Part shown: positions 6,885 through 16,285 of the stretch, piece by piece
Layout: each line of letters starts with the position of its first letter
Numbering within the stretch: position 1 is the first letter of the stretch
From: Musicola paradisiaca NCPPB 2511
GTDB lineage: Bacteria; Pseudomonadota; Gammaproteobacteria; Enterobacterales; Enterobacteriaceae
Reading direction: 5' to 3'
DNA length: 64,000 nt
NCBI RefSeq assembly: GCF_000400505.1
Contig: NZ_CM001857.1
Span: forward strand, 2,213,735 to 2,277,734
Program-made: the position numbers and the translations under genes
Notes under the pieces: model-generated
Told to the model about the DNA's origin: nothing
The model's input: the letters and a program-made list of their open reading frames with translations, nothing else
Databases searched by the model: none

Positions 6885-9868
6885 TTCTTGAATACGCTCC
6901 CGCTGTCGATCCAGTAATGCGTAATGCCGGAGCCGGTACTGGCCAGCGTGTTGAGTTTCAGCCGTAGCTGGTGGGGGGCGACGGGGTAGCGATCGCCGAC
7001 CACGGCTTCGGCGATATCAAAACGCTCCGGCGTCTGGTGCTCTTCGCCATGTACGACTTTCAAACGCACATGCAGCACGCTGTCGCCCGCCACCTTGCGC
7101 GCCAGTTCGGGATCAACAATCGAGAGTGTGTAAAGCGGCGAGGCGGGCCAACGTTCGTTGTCCAATTGACGGAATCCGAGACACAGCGAACCGCGCATTT
7201 CGAAGCCCGGTTGCTTGTCCAGCGTGAACGCGGCGTCATCCAGATCAATATCGTTGTAGTACACGTTGTCGGTAGTCAATACGTTGCTGCTGTCCAGCAT
7301 CCCCAGATAACGCACGGTGGAGTAGGGTTGGAAATCCCCGGCCTTGAAGTAAAAACCGGGCAGGCGCAAATCGAGCGCCAGCAGGCACAGCATCGCGCCG
7401 ACCGCAGCGGTGGACTTCGGATTTTCGATGCGTCCACGTTTGTTGAAGGGGTACCAGTCGCTGGTGTGGTAGCCATCCAGCGACATCATGCGATTGATCG
7501 GCAGCGGTTGCAGATGACGGAACAACGCCTGAATACCCGGGAAGCGGGACGGGCGACCGGTCAGCAGCAGGACGTCGCAAGCATAGAGCGAAACGACTTC
7601 GGACATCAGGCGCAGGTGCTGGGTGATATTCATCCGGTTGGACAGGAATTCGCCATGCAGCTTGCTCAGCCGCAGGATCAGCGGCACCTGCAGGATATCG
7701 AACGCCGTTTCGGCGTCCGGCAATTCCCGTTGTGCTTCGTTATTCACATATTCCAGCACTTTACGGGTTGGGCGCTGGGACAGCAGCTCACCGAACGTGG
7801 TGTCGATTTCCGCATTCAGATCAAGCGGATCAAACCGTTCGTATGCTTCCAGTATCGCCTGCGCGATCGGGATGAAGATCTGCAGCGTGACCTGCTGGCG
7901 CAGCGTCAACTGGCCGTCCATGCGCCCTTCGCTGCCGAACAACCGGGTCATCAGGCTATCCGGCGTGTTAAGCCCGGCCTTCTTCAGCGCGGCCTGCAAC
8001 GCAGGCAGAACATACAGTTGAATCACATCCAGCAGGATGTCGTCGCCGGCAACCTTGAAACCTTCGCGGAATAGCAGGCGGGGAATGATTTTGACATTGC
8101 TGCCGACGCCGTCGTCCAGCCAGTATTGTGTAATCGCGAGATCGGTAGTGCCGCCGCCGATATCGATGGAGGCGATACGCAGCGTTTTGCCGGGTTGTTC
8201 GTCTTCCGCCAACTCTTTATCCGGCCGGGCCATACTGGCGAAGAAGGCTTCGGCGCGACCGCCGAAATTGACCTGCGCCTCGTTGTAGAGATACACCATC
8301 TGGCCGCAGGTGGCTTCGTCCCATTCCATCTGCACCTGCGGCACAGGAACGCGGCTTAGATGTCGGTCATCTTCGGTGAGGAAATCGTCGTCGGCGGGGT
8401 GCCATCCCATGGCTTTCCAGACCAGGCCGATCGCTTCGTACATGCGGCGGCGGAAGATTTCCCGCTCCGGTTTCGGCATGGCGGAGGGCAGCGTCAGAAT
8501 AATATTGCGCAACTGACGTGGCGCATTGGTGTGGATCATCTTCAGACGCTGCGCCGGGCTGTTCATCTGCATCAATGCCTGGGCCAACAGTTCGGAGAGC
8601 ATGAAGGTCATGACTGAACTGCGGCTATAGTGCGGGCTGAACACCGGCAGCCGGTCGTCTGTCGGCAGGCTGAACAGCGGTTGCCCCTCGTCGTTCACCA
8701 GCATGGTCAGCGGCATGGCGGTCGCCAGCGGCTCCTGCTGGCGTTGGCCGACGCTCTGGCTGAACCGCCAGCCCGGCGCATAAGGTTCTTCGTCCCACAG
8801 ATAACGGCGCGGGCTGGAAATGCCGCTGGAACCTTCGGTACCCTGGCGCGTCAGCGCCAGGCGGCTGGCCTCGCGCCCCACTCGGGTAATCGAAGGCCAG
8901 ACGAAGGCATCGTCGCGGCCGCTTTCAAAAGAAAAATTCTGTTTGCCGAAGTTGGCCTGAGCGAACTCCACGCGACTGTCGAACAGTTCGTTGTAGAGAT
9001 GGTGCGGTTCACCGAGATCGCGGATCTGCAACTCGTAGGTTTGTTTGAGCCCATTGCTTTCATCGGCGTGATCTTCAACCAGAATGCCGGCCGTATGAGA
9101 GTTTCCGACGTCGAGGATCAGATCAACGTTGATGGCGGGCTCTTGCAATGTGCCGCTGGTGAGACGAATCTCCGGCAGGTTCAGCAAGGTACCCAGCACA
9201 TCCAGAAGATTGAGGTAGTGGGCCTGATATTCGAACTCCCGCAGATTCTGGCGGACATCCCGCGGTTTGCGGTGTTCCACCTGCATGGCCTGCTGGGAAA
9301 AAATTTCGCGCAACCAGCCGTCGACCCAAGTCTGGTCGAGGAAGTCGAACAGTTCGTCGCTGTGATAAGCCAGGGTGAACAGGCGCCCGGCGTGAATATC
9401 ATTTTCCGTCGGAACCAGCGATTCGTCGTTGTCGTTTTCCGGGTAAACGCGAGTATCGAACGCCAGACAGATGCGATGCGTGTTGCCGTCGTCATCCGGT
9501 TCGTCCAGCGTCAACACCTGAAACCTGGCCCAGTTGTTGGGGCCTTCCATAAAAGTACGCGGCGGGTTGAAACGGAAAAACGGCAGCGGCAACCAGACGT
9601 GATTCATTAACCGCAGCGATTGCTCAAGTGTAAAGCTTGATTCCGGGTTGACGGCTTCCGGCAACACTTGCGCGTCGCCCGGCAGCACATAGCGCCCGTT
9701 GTTTTCGTTGAAAATTAACCGCAGCAGCGGGCCATTGGCGCTTTTACGGACAAACCGGTTGGCGAAGTCCGCCTGTGTCGTCAGCTTCAGGGCAAAGTCA
9801 ATGAACTGGATACCACTGTTCTGAATCAGCGTAATCTGTTGTTTATAATCAATAATTGTTGCCAGCAT
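6881..9868 (-). CDS. srfB: SrfB, actin/Hsp70-like ATPase family protein
   Basis: A 995-residue SrfB family protein. Two phosphate-loop motifs of the actin/Hsp70/sugar kinase fold are visible: LILDVGNSHTAG at about residues 250-261 and SIDIGGGTTDLAIT at about 567-580. A further glycine-rich strand (LLLTGRPSRFPG) occurs near residue 775, where the adenosine motif would sit. The first 240 residues are an N-terminal extension without a recognised motif. It is between srfA (2-base gap) and srfC (4-base overlap), so the three products probably form one complex made in fixed ratio. No signal peptide; expected in the cytoplasm, perhaps recruited to the membrane by SrfA. Confidence 0.87.
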   Translation of the reverse strand: MLATIIDYKQQITLIQNSGIQFIDFALKLTTQADFANRFVRKSANGPLLRLIFNENNGRYVLPGDAQVLPEAVNPESSFTLEQSLRLMNHVWLPLPFFRFNPPRTFMEGPNNWARFQVLTLDEPDDDGNTHRICLAFDTRVYPENDNDESLVPTENDIHAGRLFTLAYHSDELFDFLDQTWVDGWLREIFSQQAMQVEHRKPRDVRQNLREFEYQAHYLNLLDVLGTLLNLPEIRLTSGTLQEPAINVDLILDVGNSHTAGILVEDHADESNGLKQTYELQIRDLGEPHHLYNELFDSRVEFAQANFGKQNFSFESGRDDAFVWPSITRVGREASRLALTRQGTEGSSGISSPRRYLWDEEPYAPGWRFSQSVGQRQQEPLATAMPLTMLVNDEGQPLFSLPTDDRLPVFSPHYSRSSVMTFMLSELLAQALMQMNSPAQRLKMIHTNAPRQLRNIILTLPSAMPKPEREIFRRRMYEAIGLVWKAMGWHPADDDFLTEDDRHLSRVPVPQVQMEWDEATCGQMVYLYNEAQVNFGGRAEAFFASMARPDKELAEDEQPGKTLRIASIDIGGGTTDLAITQYWLDDGVGSNVKIIPRLLFREGFKVAGDDILLDVIQLYVLPALQAALKKAGLNTPDSLMTRLFGSEGRMDGQLTLRQQVTLQIFIPIAQAILEAYERFDPLDLNAEIDTTFGELLSQRPTRKVLEYVNNEAQRELPDAETAFDILQVPLILRLSKLHGEFLSNRMNITQHLRLMSEVVSLYACDVLLLTGRPSRFPGIQALFRHLQPLPINRMMSLDGYHTSDWYPFNKRGRIENPKSTAAVGAMLCLLALDLRLPGFYFKAGDFQPYSTVRYLGMLDSSNVLTTDNVYYNDIDLDDAAFTLDKQPGFEMRGSLCLGFRQLDNERWPASPLYTLSIVDPELARKVAGDSVLHVRLKVVHGEEHQTPERFDIAEAVVGDRYPVAPHQLRLKLNTLASTGSGITHYWIDSGSVFKK

Positions 9869-9870
9869 GG

Positions 9871-11229
9871 TTATTTGCTCTCACGCTTGATCGTCATCGG
9901 TAGGACAGTGTCGGCATCGTAGCGCCCCTTACATTCGGCGATATCGCTGGCATCCTGTCTGACACAGATGATTTCCGGCATCGGATAACGGGAACCATTG
10001 CTGCAACGGGCGCGATAGCGGCTATTGATCACCAGATTTCCGGACTGGTGCAAGCCGGCTTCGACCTCAGCCTGACAGGTTATCCCCTCGCCATAAGTGA
10101 ATCTGACCCGGCCTTTGCCGTCTCGAATCTGATATTTCAACACCGGCGGTCTGCCGGTCAGCGGATTTTTGACGTTCACCGCCGCTTGCCAGCTGCCGTC
10201 GAGGAAACGGATTGACCCCATTTTTACGGACTCAAGTGGCATCAGCAGCGCGCCTTTGGGGGCGGGGCCCATATCTGCATGCGCCGCCGCCTCGGCGGCT
10301 TTCTCTTCCGCCGTTTTCTCCGGTATTGCGGGAACGAGGGCGGGTGCCGGCGCGAGCGACGATTTCTCCAGCGGTAGCGTCGGCAACGGAAGCGGTTCGG
10401 TGGACTTGTCCGCCGGCGTCGGGGTTTCCAGTACCCGTTTTTCCGGTTTGGCGCCGGTCGCCGTAGCGGGAGGGTGTTCCGGCGCCGACGGGGAAACGCA
10501 GCCGCGGATCTGGAATACCAGCGTCGCCAGTAACGCCGTGCACGGCACCAACCACCAGATACTGGTCCAGACCCGGCGTTTCGTCAGCGCAGCCGGCACC
10601 GGTTCTGCGACGGTGTCGGGAAGGGTGAAGACCGGCTCCGGTTCGAGCGCCGGCTCTTCCGTCGGCAGTTCAGCCGGTGTAAGGGTTGGTTCGATTTTTT
10701 CCTGCGGCTCGGGTATCGGTTCTTCCTGCGGCTCAATCGGCTCTGGTTCCACCGGCCTTAGGCATTCCAGCGCATCGGCGCGGGATTTCTTGCCGAGGTT
10801 GACGAAGCCCCAAAAAGTGATGACCGGTTTATCGTCCACCAGATAGACGTGGTTGGCGCCAGGAAACTGGAACGCCTTTGCCAATAACACGCCGAACAGT
10901 TTCTGGGCCGACTTTTCCGAGCGTTGCGCGTTCTCGCTGATGTCGGCAACGGTGTTCTGGTACTGCTCCAGCAGCGCCAGCGCCTGTTCGCGTTGTTCGT
11001 CGCTTGCCGCCATCCAGGATGTGATTTTACCGTTGAAGGGGGAATACCAGTCGATACGATCGCCATCCTCGTTGGATTGGGGAATGGCCAGGCAGTCAGC
11101 GATTGACTGCTGCTTGCGAAGACGCAGCGTTTCCCGTAACTGGAGCGCCGAGAGGTATACCGGCTGACCGTTTTCTCCCAACGCAAGAAAATCGTCTAAA
11201 TTGCCACTGCGTAAAAATAGTTTTGCCAC
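9871..11229 (-). CDS. srfA: SrfA, single-pass membrane protein
   Basis: A 452-residue SrfA family protein and first gene of srfABC. I start it at the GTG at 11229 (VAKLFLRSGNLDDF), preceded by AAAGGG, because SrfA relatives begin with this block; a frame reaching 11340 adds 37 residues of low-quality sequence. The N-terminal 155 residues form a soluble domain. A Pro/Glu-rich stretch (about residues 160-215) precedes one membrane segment (about 223-241, WWLVPCTALLATLVFQI), followed by a Pro/Ala-rich spacer and a C-terminal domain with four cysteines that is probably periplasmic. The topology suggests a link between the cytoplasmic SrfB/SrfC pair and the envelope. This is inferred, not shown. 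Confidence 0.82.
   Translation of the reverse strand: MAKLFLRSGNLDDFLALGENGQPVYLSALQLRETLRLRKQQSIADCLAIPQSNEDGDRIDWYSPFNGKITSWMAASDEQREQALALLEQYQNTVADISENAQRSEKSAQKLFGVLLAKAFQFPGANHVYLVDDKPVITFWGFVNLGKKSRADALECLRPVEPEPIEPQEEPIPEPQEKIEPTLTPAELPTEEPALEPEPVFTLPDTVAEPVPAALTKRRVWTSIWWLVPCTALLATLVFQIRGCVSPSAPEHPPATATGAKPEKRVLETPTPADKSTEPLPLPTLPLEKSSLAPAPALVPAIPEKTAEEKAAEAAAHADMGPAPKGALLMPLESVKMGSIRFLDGSWQAAVNVKNPLTGRPPVLKYQIRDGKGRVRFTYGEGITCQAEVEAGLHQSGNLVINSRYRARCSNGSRYPMPEIICVRQDASDIAECKGRYDADTVLPMTIKRESK
10618..10625 (+). other. KOPS-like octamer
   Basis: GGGAAGGG on the plus strand, inside srfA on the opposite strand to the gene; points towards dif. Confidence 0.5.
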
Positions 11230-11660
11230 GCCAAAGAGACCCTTTGTTATAGACAACCAAGGCAGAAAGTCATGTGTAGTCTGCGATTGTAATTCTGATG
11301 ATAACGAATCAAACCCATGAAGAAGTGACAAATATGACAAATATTTGCGTCATCAGCGTACTGACGGAGCAATATCGCATAAGTATGGCGTGACAGGAAT
11401 AGCCGGACACGCATAATGGAAGCGGTTACTTGAGTTGATGCAATTAGCAGCGAGTTCTGTTTTACGGATGTGAGCGGGATCGGCAATTCGTAAAAAACTG
11501 TGGTGTTGCACGGGAACTATCGGTTTTTCCATACTAACATGCAGGTGGGTACTTACTAAAAGTTAGCGATGGACATAAGCTGTGCGCGATGGTCTGTCTG
11601 ATTGGGCGTTATAGGAAAATAAGACAGACACCGTTCGTTTTTCTCACTAAGGAGTTCGCG
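11230..11660. promoter_or_regulatory. Divergent srfA/qorB promoter region
   Basis: A 430-base region between the divergent srfA and qorB starts. CTTACT at 11552-11557 and AGTTAG at 11561-11566 form a near-perfect inverted repeat about 95 bases before qorB, a plausible operator for a winged-helix repressor. I see no gene and no strong promoter match. Confidence 0.3.
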
Positions 11661-12518
11661 ATGATTGCGATTACAGGGGCGACAGGCCAATTAGGCCGTC
11701 TGGTCATTGATGCGCTGGTGAAAACGGTATCGGAAGATCAGATTGTTGCTGCAGTGCGTGACCCCGGCAAAGCCTCAGATCTGGCAGCGCAGGGGGTTGT
11801 GGTTCGACGTGCCGACTATGATGTACCGGCTACGCTCGAAACTGCGTTTGCGGGGGTAGAAAAGTTACTGTTGATCTCCTCGAGTGAGGTTGGAAAACGG
11901 GAAGAGCAACATAAGGCGGTGATTGCCGCCGCGAAAAAAGCAGGCGTTAAGTTGATTGTGTATACCAGCTTGCTACACGCGGATCGTTCGCCGCTGGGGC
12001 TGGCAGCGGAACACCTGGCAACGGAAGACGCGCTGAAAGTATCCGGTATTCCTTATGTTTTGCTGCGTAATGGCTGGTATACCGAAAACTATGCCGCCAG
12101 CATTGCGCCTGCGTTGGCGCATGGCGCGTTTATCGGTGCGGCCGGCGAGGGCCGAATTGCGTCGGCGTCGCGTCAGGATTATGCCGATGCCGCTTCCATC
12201 GTGCTGCAACTGGATGGTCAGGCAGGAAAGGTCTACGAATTAGCCGGAGATAACAGTTACACACTGGCGGCATTCACGTCGGAAATCGCCAGACAAAGCG
12301 GCAAACCGCTGCAGTACGTAAACCTTTCCCCGTCTGAATTTTCCAATGCGCTACAGCAGACTGGCCTGCCTGTGGCCTTTGCCGATCTGATTGCGGACTC
12401 TGACGCCGGCGCGGAAAAAGGCGCTCTGTTTGACGATCAAAATGTGCTCCGCACTTTACTCGGCCGCCCGACCACACCCTACGTGCAGACGATCAGCAAG
12501 ACATTGGCCGTGCTCTAA
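11661..12518 (+). CDS. qorB: NmrA-like NAD(P)H:quinone oxidoreductase
   Basis: A 285-residue Rossmann-fold protein of the NmrA/QorB type, which reduces quinones with NAD(P)H in the cytoplasm. The dinucleotide motif GATGQLG is at residues 5-11. The start at 11661 is set by AAGGAG nine bases upstream and by the usual first residues MIAITGATG; a longer frame from 11589 is not needed. In E. coli the gene (ytfG) is next to its HxlR-type regulator ytfH, which is absent here. A hairpin follows the stop. Confidence 0.87.
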   Translation: MIAITGATGQLGRLVIDALVKTVSEDQIVAAVRDPGKASDLAAQGVVVRRADYDVPATLETAFAGVEKLLLISSSEVGKREEQHKAVIAAAKKAGVKLIVYTSLLHADRSPLGLAAEHLATEDALKVSGIPYVLLRNGWYTENYAASIAPALAHGAFIGAAGEGRIASASRQDYADAASIVLQLDGQAGKVYELAGDNSYTLAAFTSEIARQSGKPLQYVNLSPSEFSNALQQTGLPVAFADLIADSDAGAEKGALFDDQNVLRTLLGRPTTPYVQTISKTLAVL

Positions 12519-12526
12519 CGGCTCTT

Positions 12527-12549
12527 CAGGCTTCCACGGATGGAGCCTG
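12527..12549. terminator. Hairpin between qorB and the hydrolase gene
   Basis: CAGGCTTCCA pairs with TGGAGCCTG across a 4-base loop, nine bases after the qorB stop and between convergent genes. No T tract follows, so terminator strength is uncertain. Confidence 0.4.
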
Positions 12550-12608
12550 TTCGGTCTCGGTTTCCCCCGGCAGTTACACTTCATTGGCTGCATTCCCTAT
12601 GGAAGTCA

Positions 12609-13454
12609 TCAGGGCGCACACGGCAAGGGGATGGCGAGTAATGTCGGCCAGATTTCATTCCAGGCACTGGTATGCTCCATTCCTTCTACCATGTGCACCT
12701 GGCTACAGTTGCCACCTTCAAGACTGACGAATCGGCGAGCTATCCAGGTTGGCACGATTGAATCTTCGCTGCCGCTGAAATGGATCTGGGGGATGGAAGC
12801 GATATGTTGGGCGATATCTACGGCGTTTTCAGATTCCGGCATGGCCGATACCTGATGGTATTGATTGACGGCGTAATGATCCAGATTGCCTGCCACTGTT
12901 CGTAGCGAACGCACGTCAGTACGACGGGCGGCGATCAGGGCTGCAACATTTCCACCGCCGGAGTAACCGACCATATTGATACCGGGCGCGGACATTTGCT
13001 GGACATAGTTGCTGATTGCCTGATTCATACTATCGATGATTTCTTCCGCAAAGCGTTTGTCTGTCCAGTAGGAGACGTTGCAGACGGGGTTTTTATTCAG
13101 GGGAATAAACTGACAGGGCCGAGCGAGATAGACTACGTTGGCGCTATCGTCTTTTGCGGCCAGAGCCAGGCCGAGCGCCTGTCGGGGCGTTGGGTCGGGA
13201 GAGGGGGCTGTTTTATTAATCCAGGCAAAACCATCGCCTTCAATGTAAAACGTAATCGTTCCCTGCGGTTGTTGTAGACGTGTGTACGCTGCCAGTGTAA
13301 AGGTGCCACCAACTATCGTTTGAGGCGTGAGCCCACCGGATGCCGCTAGTTCGTCGGCGGATTGGCGCGGAGAACTGCATGCTGTCTGTAACATAACGGC
13401 GACGTACAGCAAGATCCCTCGGCCGTAACGCGATGGTAATGATTTTCCAGCCAT
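12609..13454 (-). CDS. Lipoprotein with alpha/beta-hydrolase fold
   Basis: A 281-residue protein with a lipoprotein signal: basic start, hydrophobic core and lipobox ending LQTAC, so Cys26 should be acylated. The rest fits an alpha/beta hydrolase. The nucleophile elbow GYSGGG has Ser165; GSEDSIVP (Asp231) and GMEHTSAW (His261) complete a plausible triad in the right order. Four or more cysteines in the mature part (C114, C125, C250 and others) suggest periplasmic disulfides. Residue 27 is Ser, so transfer to the outer membrane is likely. Substrate unknown; it stands alone, with qorB converging on it and the Ter site just upstream. Confidence 0.7.
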   Translation of the reverse strand: MAGKSLPSRYGRGILLYVAVMLQTACSSPRQSADELAASGGLTPQTIVGGTFTLAAYTRLQQPQGTITFYIEGDGFAWINKTAPSPDPTPRQALGLALAAKDDSANVVYLARPCQFIPLNKNPVCNVSYWTDKRFAEEIIDSMNQAISNYVQQMSAPGINMVGYSGGGNVAALIAARRTDVRSLRTVAGNLDHYAVNQYHQVSAMPESENAVDIAQHIASIPQIHFSGSEDSIVPTWIARRFVSLEGGNCSQVHMVEGMEHTSAWNEIWPTLLAIPLPCAP

Positions 13455-13509
13455 TCTGTTTGCTCTGAATGTTTGATCTGCACCAGTTTTTTACGGCGAA
13501 CGGCTCGCC

Positions 13510-13517
13510 GGGCAGGG
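13510..13517 (+). other. KOPS-like octamer
   Basis: GGGCAGGG on the plus strand, 150 bases before the left Ter site; points towards dif. Confidence 0.5.
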
Positions 13518-13668
13518 CTCGATTGCATGGGAATTCGACTACTATGCCTGAACGGTGTTTTATCCGTCTATTCAGCGCTATCGTTCTGCCAGTGGTTCAT
13601 GCGGATTCGTTAGCGAGCAGGAGCGGCGATGGGTCATCGCGGAATTTATGAATAATGAAATGCATAAT

Positions 13669-13691
13669 AAATTAGTTACAACATACTAATG
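13669..13691 (-). other. Tus-binding Ter site, left arm of the fork trap
   Basis: Read on the minus strand the site contains TTAGTATGTTGTAACTAA, identical to the core of E. coli TerA-type sites. The strictly required G:C at position 6 lies at the right-hand end (near 13686). Tus bound here should stop a fork moving leftwards and let a rightward fork pass. It is in the non-coding stretch between the lipoprotein gene and kup. The remainder of 13455-13812 shows no gene. Confidence 0.9.
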
Positions 13692-13812
13692 AGGATATAC
13701 CCAAACGCCTGTCTGAACATCTGGTCGATCATCTGCCGGGATTCTTCAGGTGGGCATCTTGGTACACTGAATATAGATGGCCGCTACAACCGTCCCTGGC
13801 TGGCGGCAGGAA

Positions 13813-15681
13813 TCAAATGGCGATACGTCGGCCTATCTCAATGACCTGATTGCCCGGTAATTGATAGTGCTCAGTAATATGTAAACAATTGCGCACCATC
13901 CAGGCAAATGTGTGTGATTGCCAGCGGGGCAGCGCGTCGCGGCTTTCTTTCGCTACGATCGACTCGTGACCGATGTAGTAAGTCACCGACTCATGATCCG
14001 GGCAACGTTCCAGCGGTGATGTGTTTTTCAACAACTCCGGCACATTGGGTTTTTCCATAAAACCGTAGTAGGCCACCCCTTGCCAGAATCCAGGATACTT
14101 TTCAGTTAGATCCAGTTTATGTTCGGCGCTGACACGGGGAACATCCAGAACCTGAATAGTCAAGGCAATGATTTTGTCATGCAGCGACTGATTGCGTTTG
14201 ACATGCCAGCGCATGACGGGTGGTGCAACACCCTGAGTTCGCGTCAGGAATACGCCAACGCCAGGAACACGAGCGATGCCGTTGTCTTCAATTGAAGAGA
14301 GGAAATCCTCAACAGAGAGATTCTTTTCGGCGACCGTGCGGGCAACGCGATTAACGCCCTGACGCCATACGAACATTACCGCGAAAATCAGCATCGCCAG
14401 CAACAGTGGAACATAACCGCCTTCAATAATTTTGATGGTGTTGGCGACGGTAAAACTGGTATCAATCAGGATGAATATTCCGGCTACTGACAGACTTGTC
14501 ACCCGGTTCCAACGCCAAATCTGGCGCATTGCGGAGTACAGCAAGAACGAGGTCATCAACATGGTCAGAGAAACCGCGATGCCGTAAGCCGCCGCCAGCC
14601 GTTCCGACGATTGGAAAAACATGACCAGCGTTAGTGTCACCACCATCAACAACCAGTTGATGGTACCGATGTAAATCTGACCAAAACTGTCTTCCGTAGT
14701 TTGCTTGATTTTCATTCTGGGTAGCCAGCCCAGTTGGATAGCCTGCCGGGTCATGGAGAATGCGCCCGTGATAATAGCCTGGCTGGCTATAATCGTGGCC
14801 AGTGTCGACAGAATAACCAGCGGCATTTGCAGCGAGGGTGGACACAAGCGGTAGAAAATATTGTTGCTAACGTCGGCGCCGGAGAGGATTAACGCCGCTT
14901 GGCCGGCGTAATTCAGCACCAGGCTGGGAAGTGCGATGGTATACCAGGCAATCCAGATCGGTTTGCGGCCGAAATGGCCCATATCGGCATACAGTGCTTC
15001 GGCACCGGTGACGCACAGGAATACACCCCCCAATACCAAGAAGCTGGTCAACCCGTCGGCAATGAAAAATTCCAGTGCGTAAAGAGGGTTCAGCGCCAGC
15101 AGAACATAGGGGTTCATCATGATGCCCCTGATCCCCAGGAGTGCGAGTACGCTAAACCACACGATCATCACTGGTGCAAAGAAGCGGCTGATTCTGGCCG
15201 TGCCCAACGGTTGAATGGAGAATAATAGAATCAGGATAAACATCGTCAGCGGCAGGATGTAATCGGCTGTGGTGGGAAGCGCCAGTTCCAGGCCTTCAAG
15301 CGCGGAAAGTACAGAAATGGCTGGCGTGATAACACCATCACCGTAGATAAAAGCGGCACCCAGCAGACCAGCAGCAATGATCCATCGCTGTCGTTTGGAG
15401 TGAAATTTCACCAACAGCGACATGAGTGCCAGAATGCCGCCTTCTCCTCTATTGTCTATGCGCATGGCAAACAGCGCGTATTTTATCGATGTCACGAGGA
15501 CTAATGTCCAAAACAGCAAAGAGAGCAAACCGAGTACAATTTCCGGACGGTTAGTGCCGCCTGCCAGTTTCAATACGCTGTTAAAAGTATAAAGCGGGCT
15601 GGTACCAATATCCCCGAATACGATGCCAAGTGCGGAAAGTGCCAATATAGCTGGCGCTTTTTTCTGCTGTGGAGTCGTCAT
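13813..15681 (-). CDS. kup: Low-affinity K+ uptake protein Kup
   Basis: A 622-residue inner-membrane K+/H+ symporter of the KUP/HAK/KT family, the same length as E. coli Kup. About twelve hydrophobic segments fill the first 440 residues, with the family block ALGIVFGDIGTSPLYT near the N-terminus, followed by a soluble C-terminal domain. I start at 15681 (MTTPQQKK), preceded by AGGATG seven bases away; upstream in-frame ATG codons at 15690 and 15711 have weaker sites. Single-gene unit: the neighbours are the Ter site downstream and the divergent celZ upstream. In relatives kup is often beside the rbs operon, so this may be a relocated copy or a paralogue. Confidence 0.93.
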   Translation of the reverse strand: MTTPQQKKAPAILALSALGIVFGDIGTSPLYTFNSVLKLAGGTNRPEIVLGLLSLLFWTLVLVTSIKYALFAMRIDNRGEGGILALMSLLVKFHSKRQRWIIAAGLLGAAFIYGDGVITPAISVLSALEGLELALPTTADYILPLTMFILILLFSIQPLGTARISRFFAPVMIVWFSVLALLGIRGIMMNPYVLLALNPLYALEFFIADGLTSFLVLGGVFLCVTGAEALYADMGHFGRKPIWIAWYTIALPSLVLNYAGQAALILSGADVSNNIFYRLCPPSLQMPLVILSTLATIIASQAIITGAFSMTRQAIQLGWLPRMKIKQTTEDSFGQIYIGTINWLLMVVTLTLVMFFQSSERLAAAYGIAVSLTMLMTSFLLYSAMRQIWRWNRVTSLSVAGIFILIDTSFTVANTIKIIEGGYVPLLLAMLIFAVMFVWRQGVNRVARTVAEKNLSVEDFLSSIEDNGIARVPGVGVFLTRTQGVAPPVMRWHVKRNQSLHDKIIALTIQVLDVPRVSAEHKLDLTEKYPGFWQGVAYYGFMEKPNVPELLKNTSPLERCPDHESVTYYIGHESIVAKESRDALPRWQSHTFAWMVRNCLHITEHYQLPGNQVIEIGRRIAI

Positions 15682-16285
15682 TATGCACATCCTGGTGGAG
15701 TCGTTGAACACAGGTTATTGAACACTGTTTTGCTAACAGCACTATGTTGAACAAGATTGTTTTCTGGTCAGTTCCCCGTTAAGCATGGTGCTGAATATTT
15801 TCTTGCTGTGAGTGGGGCGACCTGATCATAGTGTAGCCGGTATAAAGTATGAGATTGTTGTCAGTATGTGATCCAGCGTGGAGTTATTAGGCATGATGCA
15901 CGATTGTAGTCTGACAATGTCATTTGATTGAGGTGCTGAGAGATACGTAAAAACGTGCCTTTTGCTTCATGCAGGGAAAACAGTCGAGTTTGGCATTTTT
16001 CTTCTATTGGACGGTTAGAAAATTCAAAGGAGTGCTACAACCCTCATGGATTATTGATTACCGGGGCTGTGGATAATACGGAAGCAGTATAAAACATATC
16101 ATGCCACATCTATGATAATTCCGAATGTTAAAAACTAACTGGATTTGATGGGAATTATCAACTATAAAATATTTTGCTTAATATTAACCATATCAATAAT
16201 GAATTATGGTGAATGGAATGTCTTATATTTCTAAATTATCTTTATATGAAATCAATATCTCTTCATATGAAACGGAGATTCATAT
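15682..16285. promoter_or_regulatory. Divergent kup/celZ upstream region
   Basis: About 600 bases without a gene. The half next to kup is of average composition; the half next to celZ (16100-16285) is AT-rich and probably holds the celZ promoter. CGGAG at 16271-16275 is the celZ ribosome site. I see no convincing KdgR box, in line with celZ not being a typical KdgR target. Confidence 0.4.

Noticed and set aside
6971-8074. Long plus-strand open frame opposite srfB
   Set aside because: It lies wholly within srfB on the other strand and has the mirrored composition of a GC-rich gene; no family features.
8630-9610. 326-codon plus-strand frame opposite srfB
   Set aside because: Antisense shadow of srfB; rich in Gln, Arg and Val as expected of reversed coding DNA.
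13691-13812. Possible remnant gene between the Ter site and kup
   Set aside because: A short translation is open but matches no family I know.
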